Source: Stygiobacter sp043807765 (GTDB lineage Bacteria > Bacteroidota > Ignavibacteria > Ignavibacteriales > Melioribacteraceae). Taken from it: a DNA stretch of 64,000 nt. Of the stretch, positions 51,773 to 61,612 are shown piece after piece; within the stretch, counting starts at the first letter, position 1; every line of letters begins with the position of its first letter. The position numbers and the translations under genes were made by a program. The notes beneath the pieces were generated by a model that saw only the letters and a list, made by a program, of their open reading frames with translations, was not told the origin of the DNA and did not search any database. The DNA lies in contig JAZDFQ010000052.1 of assembly GCA_043807765.1 (NCBI GenBank), positions 7,354-71,353 of the forward strand, written 5' to 3'.

Positions 51773-53176
51773 ATGAAAATCTTTGATGTAATAAAATATG
51801 GCGCTGTTGGCGATGGCAAAAAAGACAATGCTTTGGAAATTCAAAAAGCAATTGATGACTGTTCTAAAACCGGTGGAGGCATAGTTTATTTTCCCGGTAA
51901 TAATGTCTTTATGACTGGTCCATTCGATTTGAAATCCAATGTAAATATTATGGTGGAAGCCGGCGCCGTTGTTCTTGCTAATCCAGATGAATCCATATAT
52001 AAGAAAAGTGCATTCAAAGAAAATTTAGGTGAAGGTACAATTTGGATTGGCGGAGAGAATGCAGAAAACGTCACGATTAGCGGAAGAGGAATTATTGACG
52101 GTAATGGAATTGCCTTTATGGGTCCGGAAGAAAAAGCAGCTTACTTTCTAAAACCGTTTAATGTTGTTGATCCGCGTCCTCATTTGCTGACAGTTGTTAA
52201 CATAAAAAATCTGATCATCCGCGATGTTACATTCAGAAATTCTGCTTACTGGTGTTTACACATAATCGGCTGCGATGATGTAAGAATTGAAAGCGTAACA
52301 ATATTGAATCATCTTAAAATTAGAAACGGCGATGGCATTGATATAGACCATTCCAGAAATGTTAGAATTAGTAATTGCTACATCGAATCCGGAGACGACT
52401 GTATTTGTTTTAAGACAAGAAGAGAATATGAAGAACACGGTCCAACAGAAAATGTAGTTGTTTCCAATTGTAATATGACTTCTACATCATGCTCTGTTAA
52501 ACTCGGCAGCGAAAATATGGATGCAATCCGAAATGTGATAGTCTCCGATTGTATTATTAAATCAAGTAATCGTGGAATCGGAATTCAAAACCGTGATGAA
52601 GGAGTAGTTGAAAATATTATTTTCAAAAATATTTTTGTTGAAGGAAGATTGTTTGACGATGTATGGTGGGGCAAAGCCGAGCCAATTTATGTAACTGCAT
52701 ATAAAAGACAAGCAACTGCGCACAAAGATTCCAATGTAAGATTTGCAAAAGGGCAGACAGTTGGCAAAGTCGGTAGAGTAAGTAATATCTTTTTCGATAA
52801 CATAAAATGCGATAGCGAAAACGGTGTGTTTATTGGTGGAGAAGAAGGTAAAGTTAGCGGAGTGAAAATAGAAAACTCTTCATTTAAGATTGAGAAGAAA
52901 ACAAATTTCGAAGGTGGTATTTATGATTTGCGTCCATCGGATTCAGTTGGTTTGCTAAAAGATGGAATTTCTGCTTTCTATATAGATACGGCAAATGATA
53001 TAACTGTTTCGAATTGTTCCGTAGAATGGGGAAAAGAGAATCCATGTTATTTCAATAAAGTTCTCTTTGCTAAGGATGTAAAGAACTTATCTGTTTCAAA
53101 AATTATTGGGCAATCAGCAAAAACTAATTCAGAAAAAATGGAATTTCTAAACTGCGAAAACCTTGCGGTTGAATAA
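51773..53176 (+). CDS. GH28 polygalacturonase-family enzyme without signal peptide
   Basis: GH28 enzymes hydrolyse galacturonate- or rhamnogalacturonan-type linkages by inversion. The frame is open from ATG 51749, but ATG 51773 (MKIFDVIKYGAVGDGKKDNA) matches the usual domain start. The beta-helix carries the catalytic Asps: Asp187 in RNGDGIDID and Asp208/Asp209 in ESGDDCICFK, then RGIGIQNRDEG where the family has RGIRIK-like residues. No signal peptide is seen, so the enzyme is probably cytoplasmic and acts on short imported oligosaccharides. The symporter gene starts 11 bases downstream, which fits that role. Confidence 0.88.
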   Translation: MKIFDVIKYGAVGDGKKDNALEIQKAIDDCSKTGGGIVYFPGNNVFMTGPFDLKSNVNIMVEAGAVVLANPDESIYKKSAFKENLGEGTIWIGGENAENVTISGRGIIDGNGIAFMGPEEKAAYFLKPFNVVDPRPHLLTVVNIKNLIIRDVTFRNSAYWCLHIIGCDDVRIESVTILNHLKIRNGDGIDIDHSRNVRISNCYIESGDDCICFKTRREYEEHGPTENVVVSNCNMTSTSCSVKLGSENMDAIRNVIVSDCIIKSSNRGIGIQNRDEGVVENIIFKNIFVEGRLFDDVWWGKAEPIYVTAYKRQATAHKDSNVRFAKGQTVGKVGRVSNIFFDNIKCDSENGVFIGGEEGKVSGVKIENSSFKIEKKTNFEGGIYDLRPSDSVGLLKDGISAFYIDTANDITVSNCSVEWGKENPCYFNKVLFAKDVKNLSVSKIIGQSAKTNSEKMEFLNCENLAVE

Positions 53177-53187
53177 AGGAGTCTAAC

Positions 53188-55377
53188 ATGATTTATGGAA
53201 TGCACCTTCTAGATATTATTGTAATCGCAAGTTACTTGACGGTTATTCTTGGTATTGCTTATTGGGCAAGCAAAAGAATTAAAAACCGTGAGGATTATTT
53301 ATTAGGTGGAAGAACGTTTGGTAAACTTATTCAAACGTTTGCCAGTTTCGGTCAAGCCACATCTGCCGATGGACCCGTTGGTGTAGCTACAACAACATTT
53401 AGAAATGGTGCTGCCGGAATTTGGAGCTCTTTGTTAATGGCTTTTTCAACACCACTATTTTGGATTACATCGCCATGGCAGCGCAGAATGAGAGTTCTTA
53501 CCATGGGAGATTTTTACGAAGAAAGATATGGCTCAAAGAAAATGGCAGCAACATATGCTTTAATTGCTGCTGTTGGAATGATGGGATTAATTTCTGTCGG
53601 TTACACAGCAATGAGTAAAACCGTTATGGCAATTACTCCAAAACAAGCTGCCGATTTCACAGTTAGTGAACAAAAAGAATATAAGCTCGCTCAAGAATTA
53701 ACAATCCTAGAAGAAAAGGATTCGAATACTCTTACTACTGCCGAGCAAGAAAGATTGAAAGAATTACGGTTGCTCAAACCGAATAGTATTTTTTCATACA
53801 TAAATGAATCAACTCTAATTTGGATGGTTTGTGTAATAATAATGATTCATGCAATGATGGGCGGCTTGGTTGCTGCTTTTTATACTGATATGCTGCAAGG
53901 AGTTTTTATCATTTTGCTTTCTATTATTCTCATTCCTTTTTCCTGGATGAAGATAACTGCAACTTACGGTGCCGGAAGCGGTGATAGTGCCTTAAAAATT
54001 CTGCATGAAAAATTACCGGAATCCTATTTTGAAATTTTCGGCTCACCAACATTAATAGATTTTACATGGTACTTTATTTTTGCCGCAGCTTTGGTTGCCG
54101 GTGTTACTGTTGTAACTCAACCAAATCAATTGGTTACAAATGCAGCAGCAAAGGATGAACAATCCGCACGGTTTGGTTTTGTTACCGGAGTTTTTATCAA
54201 AAGATTTTGTACAATCTTGTGGGGCGTTGTTGGTCTTTCGGCAGTTCTGCTATACACCGGTAAAATTCAAAACTCGGATTTACTTTGGGGTTACGCGACA
54301 CACGATTTATTAGGTTCATTAGGTTTTGGATTAGTCGGTTTGATGGTTGCATCAATGATGGCGGCGTTGATGGCAACCGCAGATTCATTAATGCTAACTG
54401 TCTCCGGATTGCTTCTTCATAATATTTATATGCCTTTAGTAATTGGTAAAAGTGAAAAGCATTATGTGTTAGCCGGAAGAATTTTAGGGGGTTCCTTTTT
54501 AGTTGGTGGTGCAATTGTAGCAACACAGTTCACCGGCATTTTTGAAATCCTAAAATTCATTTGGGAATTCTTTGTGATTTTTGCAGCTGCTTTTTGGCTT
54601 GGATTAAAATGGCGCCGAGCTAACAGAGCAGGAGCGTGGACATCTATCTTAGTTACACTCTCTATTTTTTATTTATTCCCACTTGTTTTATCGAATGTTA
54701 TTCCTGGAATAAAAACGAATGAAACAATGCTTCTTCAGACACAACCCGATCCAGTAAAACGTACTTATGTTGCTCGGGCAATAGATGTTGAACAAAGAAA
54801 CAAAGAAATAGAAAAATGGCTGGAAGCTAATCCCGCCGGAAGCAATGTAAGTGCTTGTCCGCAAAAACTTGTTGTTGGAGAAAAGTTTTCTAAAACATTT
54901 GTGCTGCCTTCAAAGACTATATTTTGGTCTCAGCAGCCCGCGCTAAACGAAGATGGCAAACTTGAAGCGCATGGTTATTTTTTCCCTGAACTTCTTCTTT
55001 TACATTCACTTGGTTTCAATCTTCAAAAGAATCCTTATGCGTTAAACGAAACAATTAGAATGCTGATTAGATTGGTCTTTCCTTTTGTTATGCTGATTCT
55101 TGTTTCATTATTAACCAAACCTAATTATGATGAAAAAACCGAAAAGTTTTTCCTTAAGATGAGAACGAGAGTTAAAGGATTAGGGCCGGAAGCTGACGAG
55201 AAAGATGTGCAAGCAGCTTATGATAATCCGGAAAAAACAAAAAGCTTCCTACTATTCCCAAATACAAATTGGGAAATCTATAAGTGGAATAAGCAAGATA
55301 CAGTCGGTTTCCTAATTTCAATTGGGATAGTTTTTCTTGTAATCGGAACATTGTTTGCGGTTGTAAAATTGTATTAA
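53188..55377 (+). CDS. Sodium/solute symporter (SSS family) with two unusual insertions
   Basis: SSS carriers couple sugar, inositol or oligosaccharide uptake to sodium. The 729-residue protein shows the family opening LDIIVIASYLTVILGIAYWASKR and YLLGGRTFGKLIQTFASFGQ, and about 14-15 hydrophobic segments. It is longer than the usual 500-600 residues. A charged insert lies at about 147-208 (QKEYKLAQELTILEEKDSN) and a soluble insert at about 505-622 between late membrane segments. The start has a good ribosome-binding site (aaaggag). It is 11 bases after the intracellular GH28 and 17 before GH92. A uronate-containing oligosaccharide or myo-inositol are both possible substrates. Confidence 0.85.
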   Translation: MIYGMHLLDIIVIASYLTVILGIAYWASKRIKNREDYLLGGRTFGKLIQTFASFGQATSADGPVGVATTTFRNGAAGIWSSLLMAFSTPLFWITSPWQRRMRVLTMGDFYEERYGSKKMAATYALIAAVGMMGLISVGYTAMSKTVMAITPKQAADFTVSEQKEYKLAQELTILEEKDSNTLTTAEQERLKELRLLKPNSIFSYINESTLIWMVCVIIMIHAMMGGLVAAFYTDMLQGVFIILLSIILIPFSWMKITATYGAGSGDSALKILHEKLPESYFEIFGSPTLIDFTWYFIFAAALVAGVTVVTQPNQLVTNAAAKDEQSARFGFVTGVFIKRFCTILWGVVGLSAVLLYTGKIQNSDLLWGYATHDLLGSLGFGLVGLMVASMMAALMATADSLMLTVSGLLLHNIYMPLVIGKSEKHYVLAGRILGGSFLVGGAIVATQFTGIFEILKFIWEFFVIFAAAFWLGLKWRRANRAGAWTSILVTLSIFYLFPLVLSNVIPGIKTNETMLLQTQPDPVKRTYVARAIDVEQRNKEIEKWLEANPAGSNVSACPQKLVVGEKFSKTFVLPSKTIFWSQQPALNEDGKLEAHGYFFPELLLLHSLGFNLQKNPYALNETIRMLIRLVFPFVMLILVSLLTKPNYDEKTEKFFLKMRTRVKGLGPEADEKDVQAAYDNPEKTKSFLLFPNTNWEIYKWNKQDTVGFLISIGIVFLVIGTLFAVVKLY

Positions 55378-55394
55378 TTATCTACGGATTATAA

Positions 55395-57689
55395 ATGAAG
55401 CCATTATTAGGTAAATGTAGCTTTTACACTGGAAGATTTTCTACCGTAATTATCTTCCTCGTTATTTCGTTCGGCAGTTTATCCGCACAATCTTTATACA
55501 AGTATATTGATCCTTTCATTGGCTCGGTAGGAGACGGAAATGTTTTCGTTGGTCCTTCAACTCCTTTTGGAATGGTAAAGCCGGGACCGGACTGCGATGT
55601 AAACTCGAACAGCGGATACCGTCCTGATATTAATAGAACAGTTTTTGGTTTCAGCCAAACTCATGTTAGCGGAACCGGCGGCGGCGCTAAATATGGAAAT
55701 ATTTCCGTTATGCCTTTCACCGGAAACTTTGAATCAATCTATCAAGAATCTTTGCGCTCCGATGAAATTACCAGTGCCGGATATTACAGTGTTGTGCTAA
55801 AAAAGTGGAACATCAAAACTGAATTAACCACATCAGACCGCGCTGCATTTCACCGTTATAGTTTTACCGGAAAAGATAAAAGAGGAATTAAAATTGATGC
55901 CGGTTCGTTCCTCGGCGAAAATTCAATTCCGGATGCACGGGAAGCTCAAATGTTCTGCGGCTCCGAAGTTCAGATTCTTTCCGATACTGAAGTTCAAGGT
56001 TACAGCAGAATCCGCGGCGGATGGAATAACGGAAAAGCTTACACAGTTTATTTCTACGCGTTGTTCGACCGTCCATTCACAAGCTGCGGAACGTGGAAAG
56101 GTAAATCTATATTACCGGGAGTGAAAGCGCAGTTCGATTCCGGCGAAAAGACCGGCGCATTTCTTCTATTCGAAGATCAGAATACCGATACAATCCAGCT
56201 AAAAATAGGAATATCATTTATAAGTTCGGCTAAAGCTAAATACAATGTTGAAAAAGAAATTTCTCATTGGAGCTTTAAAGATGAGCTGCAAGAAACTTGT
56301 GATAAGTGGGAAGACTTGCTAAAGCGTATTGAAATTACCGGCACGCCGGATCAAAAGAAAATGTTTTACACAGCGCTCTATCATACAATGTTAATGCCTG
56401 TAGATAGAACCGGAGAAAACCCGTTGTGGCTTTCTTCTGCGCCATACTACGATGACTTCTATGCAATCTGGGATACTTACCGCACGGCTCACCCATTGAT
56501 TACTCTGATAACGCCATCGCGTCAAGTTGATATAATAAATTCACTGTTGGATATTTCTCAATACGATGGCTACATGCCAGACGCGAGAAGCGGAAACTGC
56601 AATGGAAGAACTCAAGGCGGCTCTAATGCCGAAGTGTTAATTGCTGATGCTTATTGCAAAGGTCTAAAAGGAATCAGTTATAAAAACGCTTTGTTTGCAA
56701 TGCTTAAAGACGCAACTTTACCTCCGGGTGGAAATGAAGAAAAAGAGGGAAGAGGAGGTCTTACAGATTATAACTCGCTCGGTTATGTTTCTACTCAGTT
56801 TGTACGTGCCGGCACTAGAACGGTTGAATATTCCTACAATGATTATTGCATTTCGCAAGTCGCTAAAGGACTAGGCAGAATTACCGAATACTTGCGCTTT
56901 ATAAAACAAGCGGATAATTGGCAAAATCTTTGGCGCGATGTTGAAGATCATGGCGCACGTGGATTTATTATGCCTAAAGATCAAGCCGGTAAATGGGTTG
57001 ACAGCATTCAATGTGATGAATCAAATGGAAGAAGAAATTATTTTAAATACACTCCGCTTGCCGCAGATTGGCCCATTTGTTTATGCTGGTGGTGCGGCTT
57101 CTTTTACGAAGCAAGTTCTTGGGAATATTCTCTTTCTATTCCCCATGATGTTCCGGCATTGATTGAAAAGTCCGGAGGCAAAGAAGCGTTCCTAACCCGC
57201 CTTAATAATTTTTTCGATCTGGGAATTTATAATGTTGGAAATGAACCTTCGTTTCTTACTTCATGTCTTTATCATTGGATTGGCAGACCGGATTTGAGCA
57301 GTAAAAGAACAAGAGAGATTATAGAAAAATATTATAACAGCTCGCGCAAAGGACTTCCCGGAAATGATGATTCCGGTTCAATGTCTTCATGGCTTGCATT
57401 CCACATGATGGGCATTTACCCGAATGCCGGACAACCCTACTATTTAATTACCGCTCCATATTTTGCAGAAACGGTACTACACCCCGGCAATGTGGTTGAT
57501 TTCAAAATTACTGCTCACAATCTTTCTGAAAAGAACACCCATATCCAATCGGCAAAACTTAACGGAAAGCCATATGAACAAGCGTGGATTGAACATAAGG
57601 ATATAGTAAATGGCGGAGAGTTGGTTCTAGAAATGGGCGCTAATCCTTCTAATTGGGGAAGTAAAATTCCACCGCCAACAATTAAATAA
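55395..57689 (+). CDS. GH92 alpha-mannosidase (second of two)
   Basis: The 764-residue protein has a signal peptide (to LSAQ) and the GH92 signatures YIDPFIGSVGDGNVF, TPFGMVKPGPD, GFSQTHVSGTGGG, FYTALYHTMLMP and AIWDTYRTAHPL. The base region is GNDDSGSMSSW (Asp658/Asp659), different from the GNEDAGQ of the first GH92, and the proton-donor region and loops also differ, so the two enzymes probably have different linkage preferences. It is 17 bases after the symporter and 32 before the GH28 start region. Confidence 0.92.
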   Translation: MKPLLGKCSFYTGRFSTVIIFLVISFGSLSAQSLYKYIDPFIGSVGDGNVFVGPSTPFGMVKPGPDCDVNSNSGYRPDINRTVFGFSQTHVSGTGGGAKYGNISVMPFTGNFESIYQESLRSDEITSAGYYSVVLKKWNIKTELTTSDRAAFHRYSFTGKDKRGIKIDAGSFLGENSIPDAREAQMFCGSEVQILSDTEVQGYSRIRGGWNNGKAYTVYFYALFDRPFTSCGTWKGKSILPGVKAQFDSGEKTGAFLLFEDQNTDTIQLKIGISFISSAKAKYNVEKEISHWSFKDELQETCDKWEDLLKRIEITGTPDQKKMFYTALYHTMLMPVDRTGENPLWLSSAPYYDDFYAIWDTYRTAHPLITLITPSRQVDIINSLLDISQYDGYMPDARSGNCNGRTQGGSNAEVLIADAYCKGLKGISYKNALFAMLKDATLPPGGNEEKEGRGGLTDYNSLGYVSTQFVRAGTRTVEYSYNDYCISQVAKGLGRITEYLRFIKQADNWQNLWRDVEDHGARGFIMPKDQAGKWVDSIQCDESNGRRNYFKYTPLAADWPICLCWWCGFFYEASSWEYSLSIPHDVPALIEKSGGKEAFLTRLNNFFDLGIYNVGNEPSFLTSCLYHWIGRPDLSSKRTREIIEKYYNSSRKGLPGNDDSGSMSSWLAFHMMGIYPNAGQPYYLITAPYFAETVLHPGNVVDFKITAHNLSEKNTHIQSAKLNGKPYEQAWIEHKDIVNGGELVLEMGANPSNWGSKIPPPTIK

Positions 57690-57745
57690 GGTGAAGGATT
57701 ATAAAGCAGCTAACGGCAAAGATGGATGATATGAGAGAAATTAGA

Positions 57746-59338
57746 ATGAGAACTAAAGTGAAGATTGGGCTGCTATTCATTTTTTTAACAAGTTCTTTAA
57801 TAATAGCGCAAGGCAATGAATATTTAATCACAAATTTTGGCGCTGTAGCAGACGGCATTACAGATAACGCTGTCCCAATTCAAAAGGCGATTGATAAAGC
57901 TAACTTAAATGGAGGCGGAAAGGTCGTTATTCCGCAAGGGAATTTTGTTTGCAGTTCCATATTCTTAAAATCTAATGTTGATCTGCACATAGTATTAGGT
58001 GCCAGACTTCTCGGCAGTGTAAATATTGAGGATTACTACAACTCAAAAAGGGGAGCCGTTATTTATTCGGAAGGTCAAAAGAATATTAGTGTAACCGGTG
58101 AAGGAATAATTGACGGACAAGCAAACGAATTAGTCGAAAATATTTTTGTTATGCTGCAAGCCGGAAAGATTCAAGATTCGCAATGGAGATTTAAAAGACC
58201 TACTGAAGCCGTACGACCAAAGCTCATCGAATTTGAAAATTGCAGCGAAGTGAAAATAAAAGACATTAAGCTAATTAACGCATCAAGCTGGGTGCAAAAC
58301 TATTCCAAGTGCACAAATCTTGAGATAGATAACATTAAAGTGGAAAGTACCAGCTACTGGAATAATGATGGATTAGATATTTCGGACTGCAAAAATGTGA
58401 TTGTTAAAAATTGTTTTATCAATTCTGCTGATGACGGGATTTGCTTAAAATCTGAAGAACCCAATTCCATTTGCGAAGATGTTACTGTTTCGGACTGCAC
58501 AATCCGCTCAAGCGCCAATGCCTTTAAGTTAGGCACAGCTTCAAAAGGCGGATTCAAAAATATTAAAGTGCGCAACCTTACGGTTTATGATACTTACAGA
58601 TCAGCAGTTGCAATAGAAATGGTTGATGGTGGCGTTCTTGAGAATATTGATATAGAAAACGTTACCGCAAAGAATACGGGCAACGCAATTTTTATCCGGC
58701 TAGGGAAAAGAAATACTTCCGGAAACGCTGGTAAAATTAACGGAATTAGAATTGCCGATTTGAAAGCAGAAGTCCCGCTTAGAAAACCAGATCTTGGTTA
58801 CCCTATGGAAGGACCGCCGGATCATTTGCGGGGACAATATCTTAAATCACCAAAAGAGAGACCAAATCTTGGCTATCCGGCAACCGGCTTGGTTACATAT
58901 CCTTACAATCTAATTCCATCTTCAATAGTTGGTATTCCAAATGCAGACGTAAAAAATGTTCTATTGGAAAATATAGAAATAAGTTTTGGCGGAGCTGGAA
59001 GAAAGGATGTTGCTTGCATTCCTCTTGATTCACTGCATAAAGTGCCGGAGAAGATTACAGATTATCCGGAGTTTTCTATGTTTGGCGAATTACCGGCTTG
59101 GGGTTTTTATGTCCGCCATGCCGAAGGAATCAAATTTAAAAATGTGAAGTTGAGATATGAGGATGAAGACTTTAGACCGGCTTTTGTGTTTGATGATGCG
59201 AAGGATATTGAATTGAAAGATGTACATGTTTCAACGTACAAAGAACTTCCAATAGTTCTGTTTAATAAAGTAGAAAAGAAAACAATCATTGATTTGTCTC
59301 TTCCGGTAGAAAACTCAATCGGAATTAAAGAGCAGTAA
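57746..59338 (+). CDS. Secreted GH28 polygalacturonase-family enzyme
   Basis: The 530-residue protein from ATG 57746 has a clean signal peptide (MRTKVKIGLLFIFLTSSLIIAQ); in-frame ATGs at 57722 and 57731 would lengthen the N-terminus. The beta-helix begins YLITNFGAVADGITDN and shows the GH28 active-site Asps in YWNNDGLDIS and INSADDGICLKSE (about residues 208 and 229-230 from this start). About 100 residues inserted near DLGYPMEGPPDH are unusual and are shared with rhamnogalacturonan- or exo-type members, so exo-galacturonosidase or rhamnosidase-like activity is possible. No T9SS tail is visible; location is probably periplasmic or secreted. Confidence 0.88.
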   Translation: MRTKVKIGLLFIFLTSSLIIAQGNEYLITNFGAVADGITDNAVPIQKAIDKANLNGGGKVVIPQGNFVCSSIFLKSNVDLHIVLGARLLGSVNIEDYYNSKRGAVIYSEGQKNISVTGEGIIDGQANELVENIFVMLQAGKIQDSQWRFKRPTEAVRPKLIEFENCSEVKIKDIKLINASSWVQNYSKCTNLEIDNIKVESTSYWNNDGLDISDCKNVIVKNCFINSADDGICLKSEEPNSICEDVTVSDCTIRSSANAFKLGTASKGGFKNIKVRNLTVYDTYRSAVAIEMVDGGVLENIDIENVTAKNTGNAIFIRLGKRNTSGNAGKINGIRIADLKAEVPLRKPDLGYPMEGPPDHLRGQYLKSPKERPNLGYPATGLVTYPYNLIPSSIVGIPNADVKNVLLENIEISFGGAGRKDVACIPLDSLHKVPEKITDYPEFSMFGELPAWGFYVRHAEGIKFKNVKLRYEDEDFRPAFVFDDAKDIELKDVHVSTYKELPIVLFNKVEKKTIIDLSLPVENSIGIKEQ

Positions 59339-59498
59339 ATATTGATCAAGAAGAAAAAGTTAAAGAAATGAATTTCGTTTGATGTTGAAGTTTACTTGAT
59401 CGCGGACGAAGAACTGTTCGAGAGTAAATGCAAATCTATTTTAGTTCTACTCCCACTGTATCTAAATGTTCTATTAGAAACAAAGAATCTATTATTAT

Positions 59499-59514
59499 AA
59501 AGGAAGTGGCTATG
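59499..59514 (+). promoter_or_regulatory. Ribosome-binding site fixing the GH51 start
   Basis: aaaggaagt precedes ATG 59512 at normal spacing. This choice yields a signal peptide at once, whereas the longer open frame from 59428 has none. Confidence 0.65.
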
Positions 59515-61551
59515 AATCAAAGTAAAGCAATCAAAAAGAAATTCCATGATAGTTCGTTTTTCGTTCTCGTTATCGTGATGTCGTTTTACTCTATCATGTC
59601 AGCACAGAACGCCAACTCAACAACGATTAAGCTCAACACAGATAAGGTTGCCGGTATAATCAATAAAAATATTTACGGGCAGTTTTCCGAACATCTCGGC
59701 AGTTGTATTTACGGCGGCATTTGGGTTGGAGAGAATTCCAAAATCCCAAACACGCGCGGAATGAGAAACGATGTTATAGAAGCGTTAAAAAAATTACAAG
59801 TGCCCGTGCTGCGCTGGCCCGGCGGCTGTTTTGCAGATGAGTATCATTGGATGGATGGAATTGGTCCAAGAGAAAGCAGGCCCAAAATGGTAAATACAAA
59901 TTGGGGCGGCGTTGTTGAAGATAATAGTTTTGGTACGCATGAGTTTTTGGATTTTTGCGAATTGATTGGAACCGAACCTTACATTTGCGGAAATGTAGGC
60001 AGCGGAACAGTAGAGGAATTATCTAAGTGGGTTGAGTACACAACTTCCGATGGCGAAAATCCCATGGCAAACTTGCGCCGTAAGAATGGAAGGAATGAAC
60101 CTTGGAAAATTAAATATTGGGGAATTGGAAACGAGAGCTGGGGCTGCGGCGGACAAATGCGTCCCGACTATTATGCCGATCTTGTAAGAAGATATTCGAA
60201 TTTTACGCGCAACTATGCCGGTAACCAAGTTTTCAAAATTGCATCGGGACCTAATGTTGACGACACAACATGGACTGATGTGTTGATGAAACAATCCGGA
60301 AGATATTTTGATGCATTGGCTTTGCACTATTACACAAGTGCCGGAGCTAAACCCGCCGCAGAATTTAACGAAGCCGGCTGGTTTGATGTTATGAAGAAAA
60401 CTTTGCGCATGGATGAAATCTTGAAAATGCACTCGGCAATTATGGATAAGTACGATCCGTCGAAAAAAACAGCTTTAATTGTTGACGAATGGGGAACATG
60501 GTTCAAAGTTGAACACGGAACGAACCCGGCATTTTTGTATCAACAGAATACGATGAGAGATGCTGTTGTAGCTGCAAGCAATCTAAATATCTTTCATAAC
60601 CACAGCGACCGCGTTAGAATGACAAACATTGCCCAGATGATAAATGTTTTACAAGCCATGATACTTACAAAAGATGAAAAGATGGTTCTCACTCCAACGT
60701 ATCATGTTTTCGAAATGTACAAAGTACATCAGAATGCAATGCTTCTGCCGCTTGATTTGAAAACTCCAAATTATGTCTTCAACGGCGAATCAGTTCCGGC
60801 GGTAAACGGTTCGGCTTCAATTAATTCGCAAGGAGTAATTCATATTTCCTTGTGCAATGTTAATCCAGCATCGGGTGAAAAAGTTTCTATCAATTTGGAA
60901 AACTTTGTTAATAATAAAGTGAAAGCAAGAATCTTAACTTCCGAAGAAATGAACGCACTGAATTCTTTTGAGAATCCAAACACTGTAGTTCCCGGCGAGT
61001 TTGCTGATTTTAAATTCACAGACAATGGTTTGGAAGTTAACATACCCGCTAAATCTGTTATTGTATTTGAACTGAGCGGTAAAGCGAATTCGAGAATTGG
61101 AGAAGCTATTAAGGTAAACGATCCGAAACCGCAAATATCATATAAGTACTATGAAGGCGCTTATTTGAAACTTCCGAATTTTCCCGGCATGAAAGCTATA
61201 AGAGAAGGTTCAATAGATCAGATTAAAATTCCGGAAGAAAACTCCGGCGAAAATTTTGCAGTTACTTATTCCGGTTATATAAAAATTCCTCAAGATGGTT
61301 TTTATACTTTCTCTTCAAAGTCCGATGACGGAACAAAATTGTTTATTGACGGCAAATTAATTGTTATCAACGATGACAGACATGCGCCGATTGAAAACAT
61401 GGGTATTGCAACATTAAAGGCGGGTTTCCATAAAATTGAATTAGAGTTTTTCCAGGCTGGCGGAGGATTATTCCTAGAAACAAGCATCGAAGGACCGGAT
61501 ATGAAAAAGCAAATTATTCCGACTGAGATGTTATTTCACGAAAGCAAATAA
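59512..61551 (+). CDS. GH51 alpha-L-arabinofuranosidase with C-terminal PA14 module
   Basis: GH51 enzymes remove alpha-L-arabinofuranose from arabinan, arabinoxylan or arabinogalactan. From ATG 59512 the protein has 679 residues and a signal peptide ending IMSAQ. The barrel shows IYGQFSEHLGSCIYGGIW, VLRWPGGCFADEYHW, acid/base Glu208 in GIGNESWGCGG and nucleophile Glu326 in IVDEWGTWF. A C-terminal PA14-like module (about 540-675; YYEGAYLKLPNF, FYTFSSKSDDGTKLFIDG) probably binds carbohydrate. Secreted GH51 members are less common than cytoplasmic ones. It ends the plus-strand run and is followed by a terminator. Confidence 0.92.
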   Translation: MNQSKAIKKKFHDSSFFVLVIVMSFYSIMSAQNANSTTIKLNTDKVAGIINKNIYGQFSEHLGSCIYGGIWVGENSKIPNTRGMRNDVIEALKKLQVPVLRWPGGCFADEYHWMDGIGPRESRPKMVNTNWGGVVEDNSFGTHEFLDFCELIGTEPYICGNVGSGTVEELSKWVEYTTSDGENPMANLRRKNGRNEPWKIKYWGIGNESWGCGGQMRPDYYADLVRRYSNFTRNYAGNQVFKIASGPNVDDTTWTDVLMKQSGRYFDALALHYYTSAGAKPAAEFNEAGWFDVMKKTLRMDEILKMHSAIMDKYDPSKKTALIVDEWGTWFKVEHGTNPAFLYQQNTMRDAVVAASNLNIFHNHSDRVRMTNIAQMINVLQAMILTKDEKMVLTPTYHVFEMYKVHQNAMLLPLDLKTPNYVFNGESVPAVNGSASINSQGVIHISLCNVNPASGEKVSINLENFVNNKVKARILTSEEMNALNSFENPNTVVPGEFADFKFTDNGLEVNIPAKSVIVFELSGKANSRIGEAIKVNDPKPQISYKYYEGAYLKLPNFPGMKAIREGSIDQIKIPEENSGENFAVTYSGYIKIPQDGFYTFSSKSDDGTKLFIDGKLIVINDDRHAPIENMGIATLKAGFHKIELEFFQAGGGLFLETSIEGPDMKKQIIPTEMLFHESK

Positions 61552-61569
61552 TTACTAAGTTATTATAGA

Positions 61570-61612
61570 AAAAGCACATCTGCAATCAAGTATTAATCGC
61601 CGATGTGCTTTT
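61570..61612 (+). terminator. Terminator hairpin after GH51
   Basis: A perfect 11-bp stem (aaaagcacatc 61570-61580, gatgtgctttt 61602-61612) with a 21-base loop ends in a T-run. It starts 18 bases after the GH51 stop codon. Confidence 0.8.

Noticed and set aside
59428..59511. Upstream extension of the GH51 frame
   Set aside because: It lacks a signal peptide start, and a good ribosome-binding site precedes ATG 59512.
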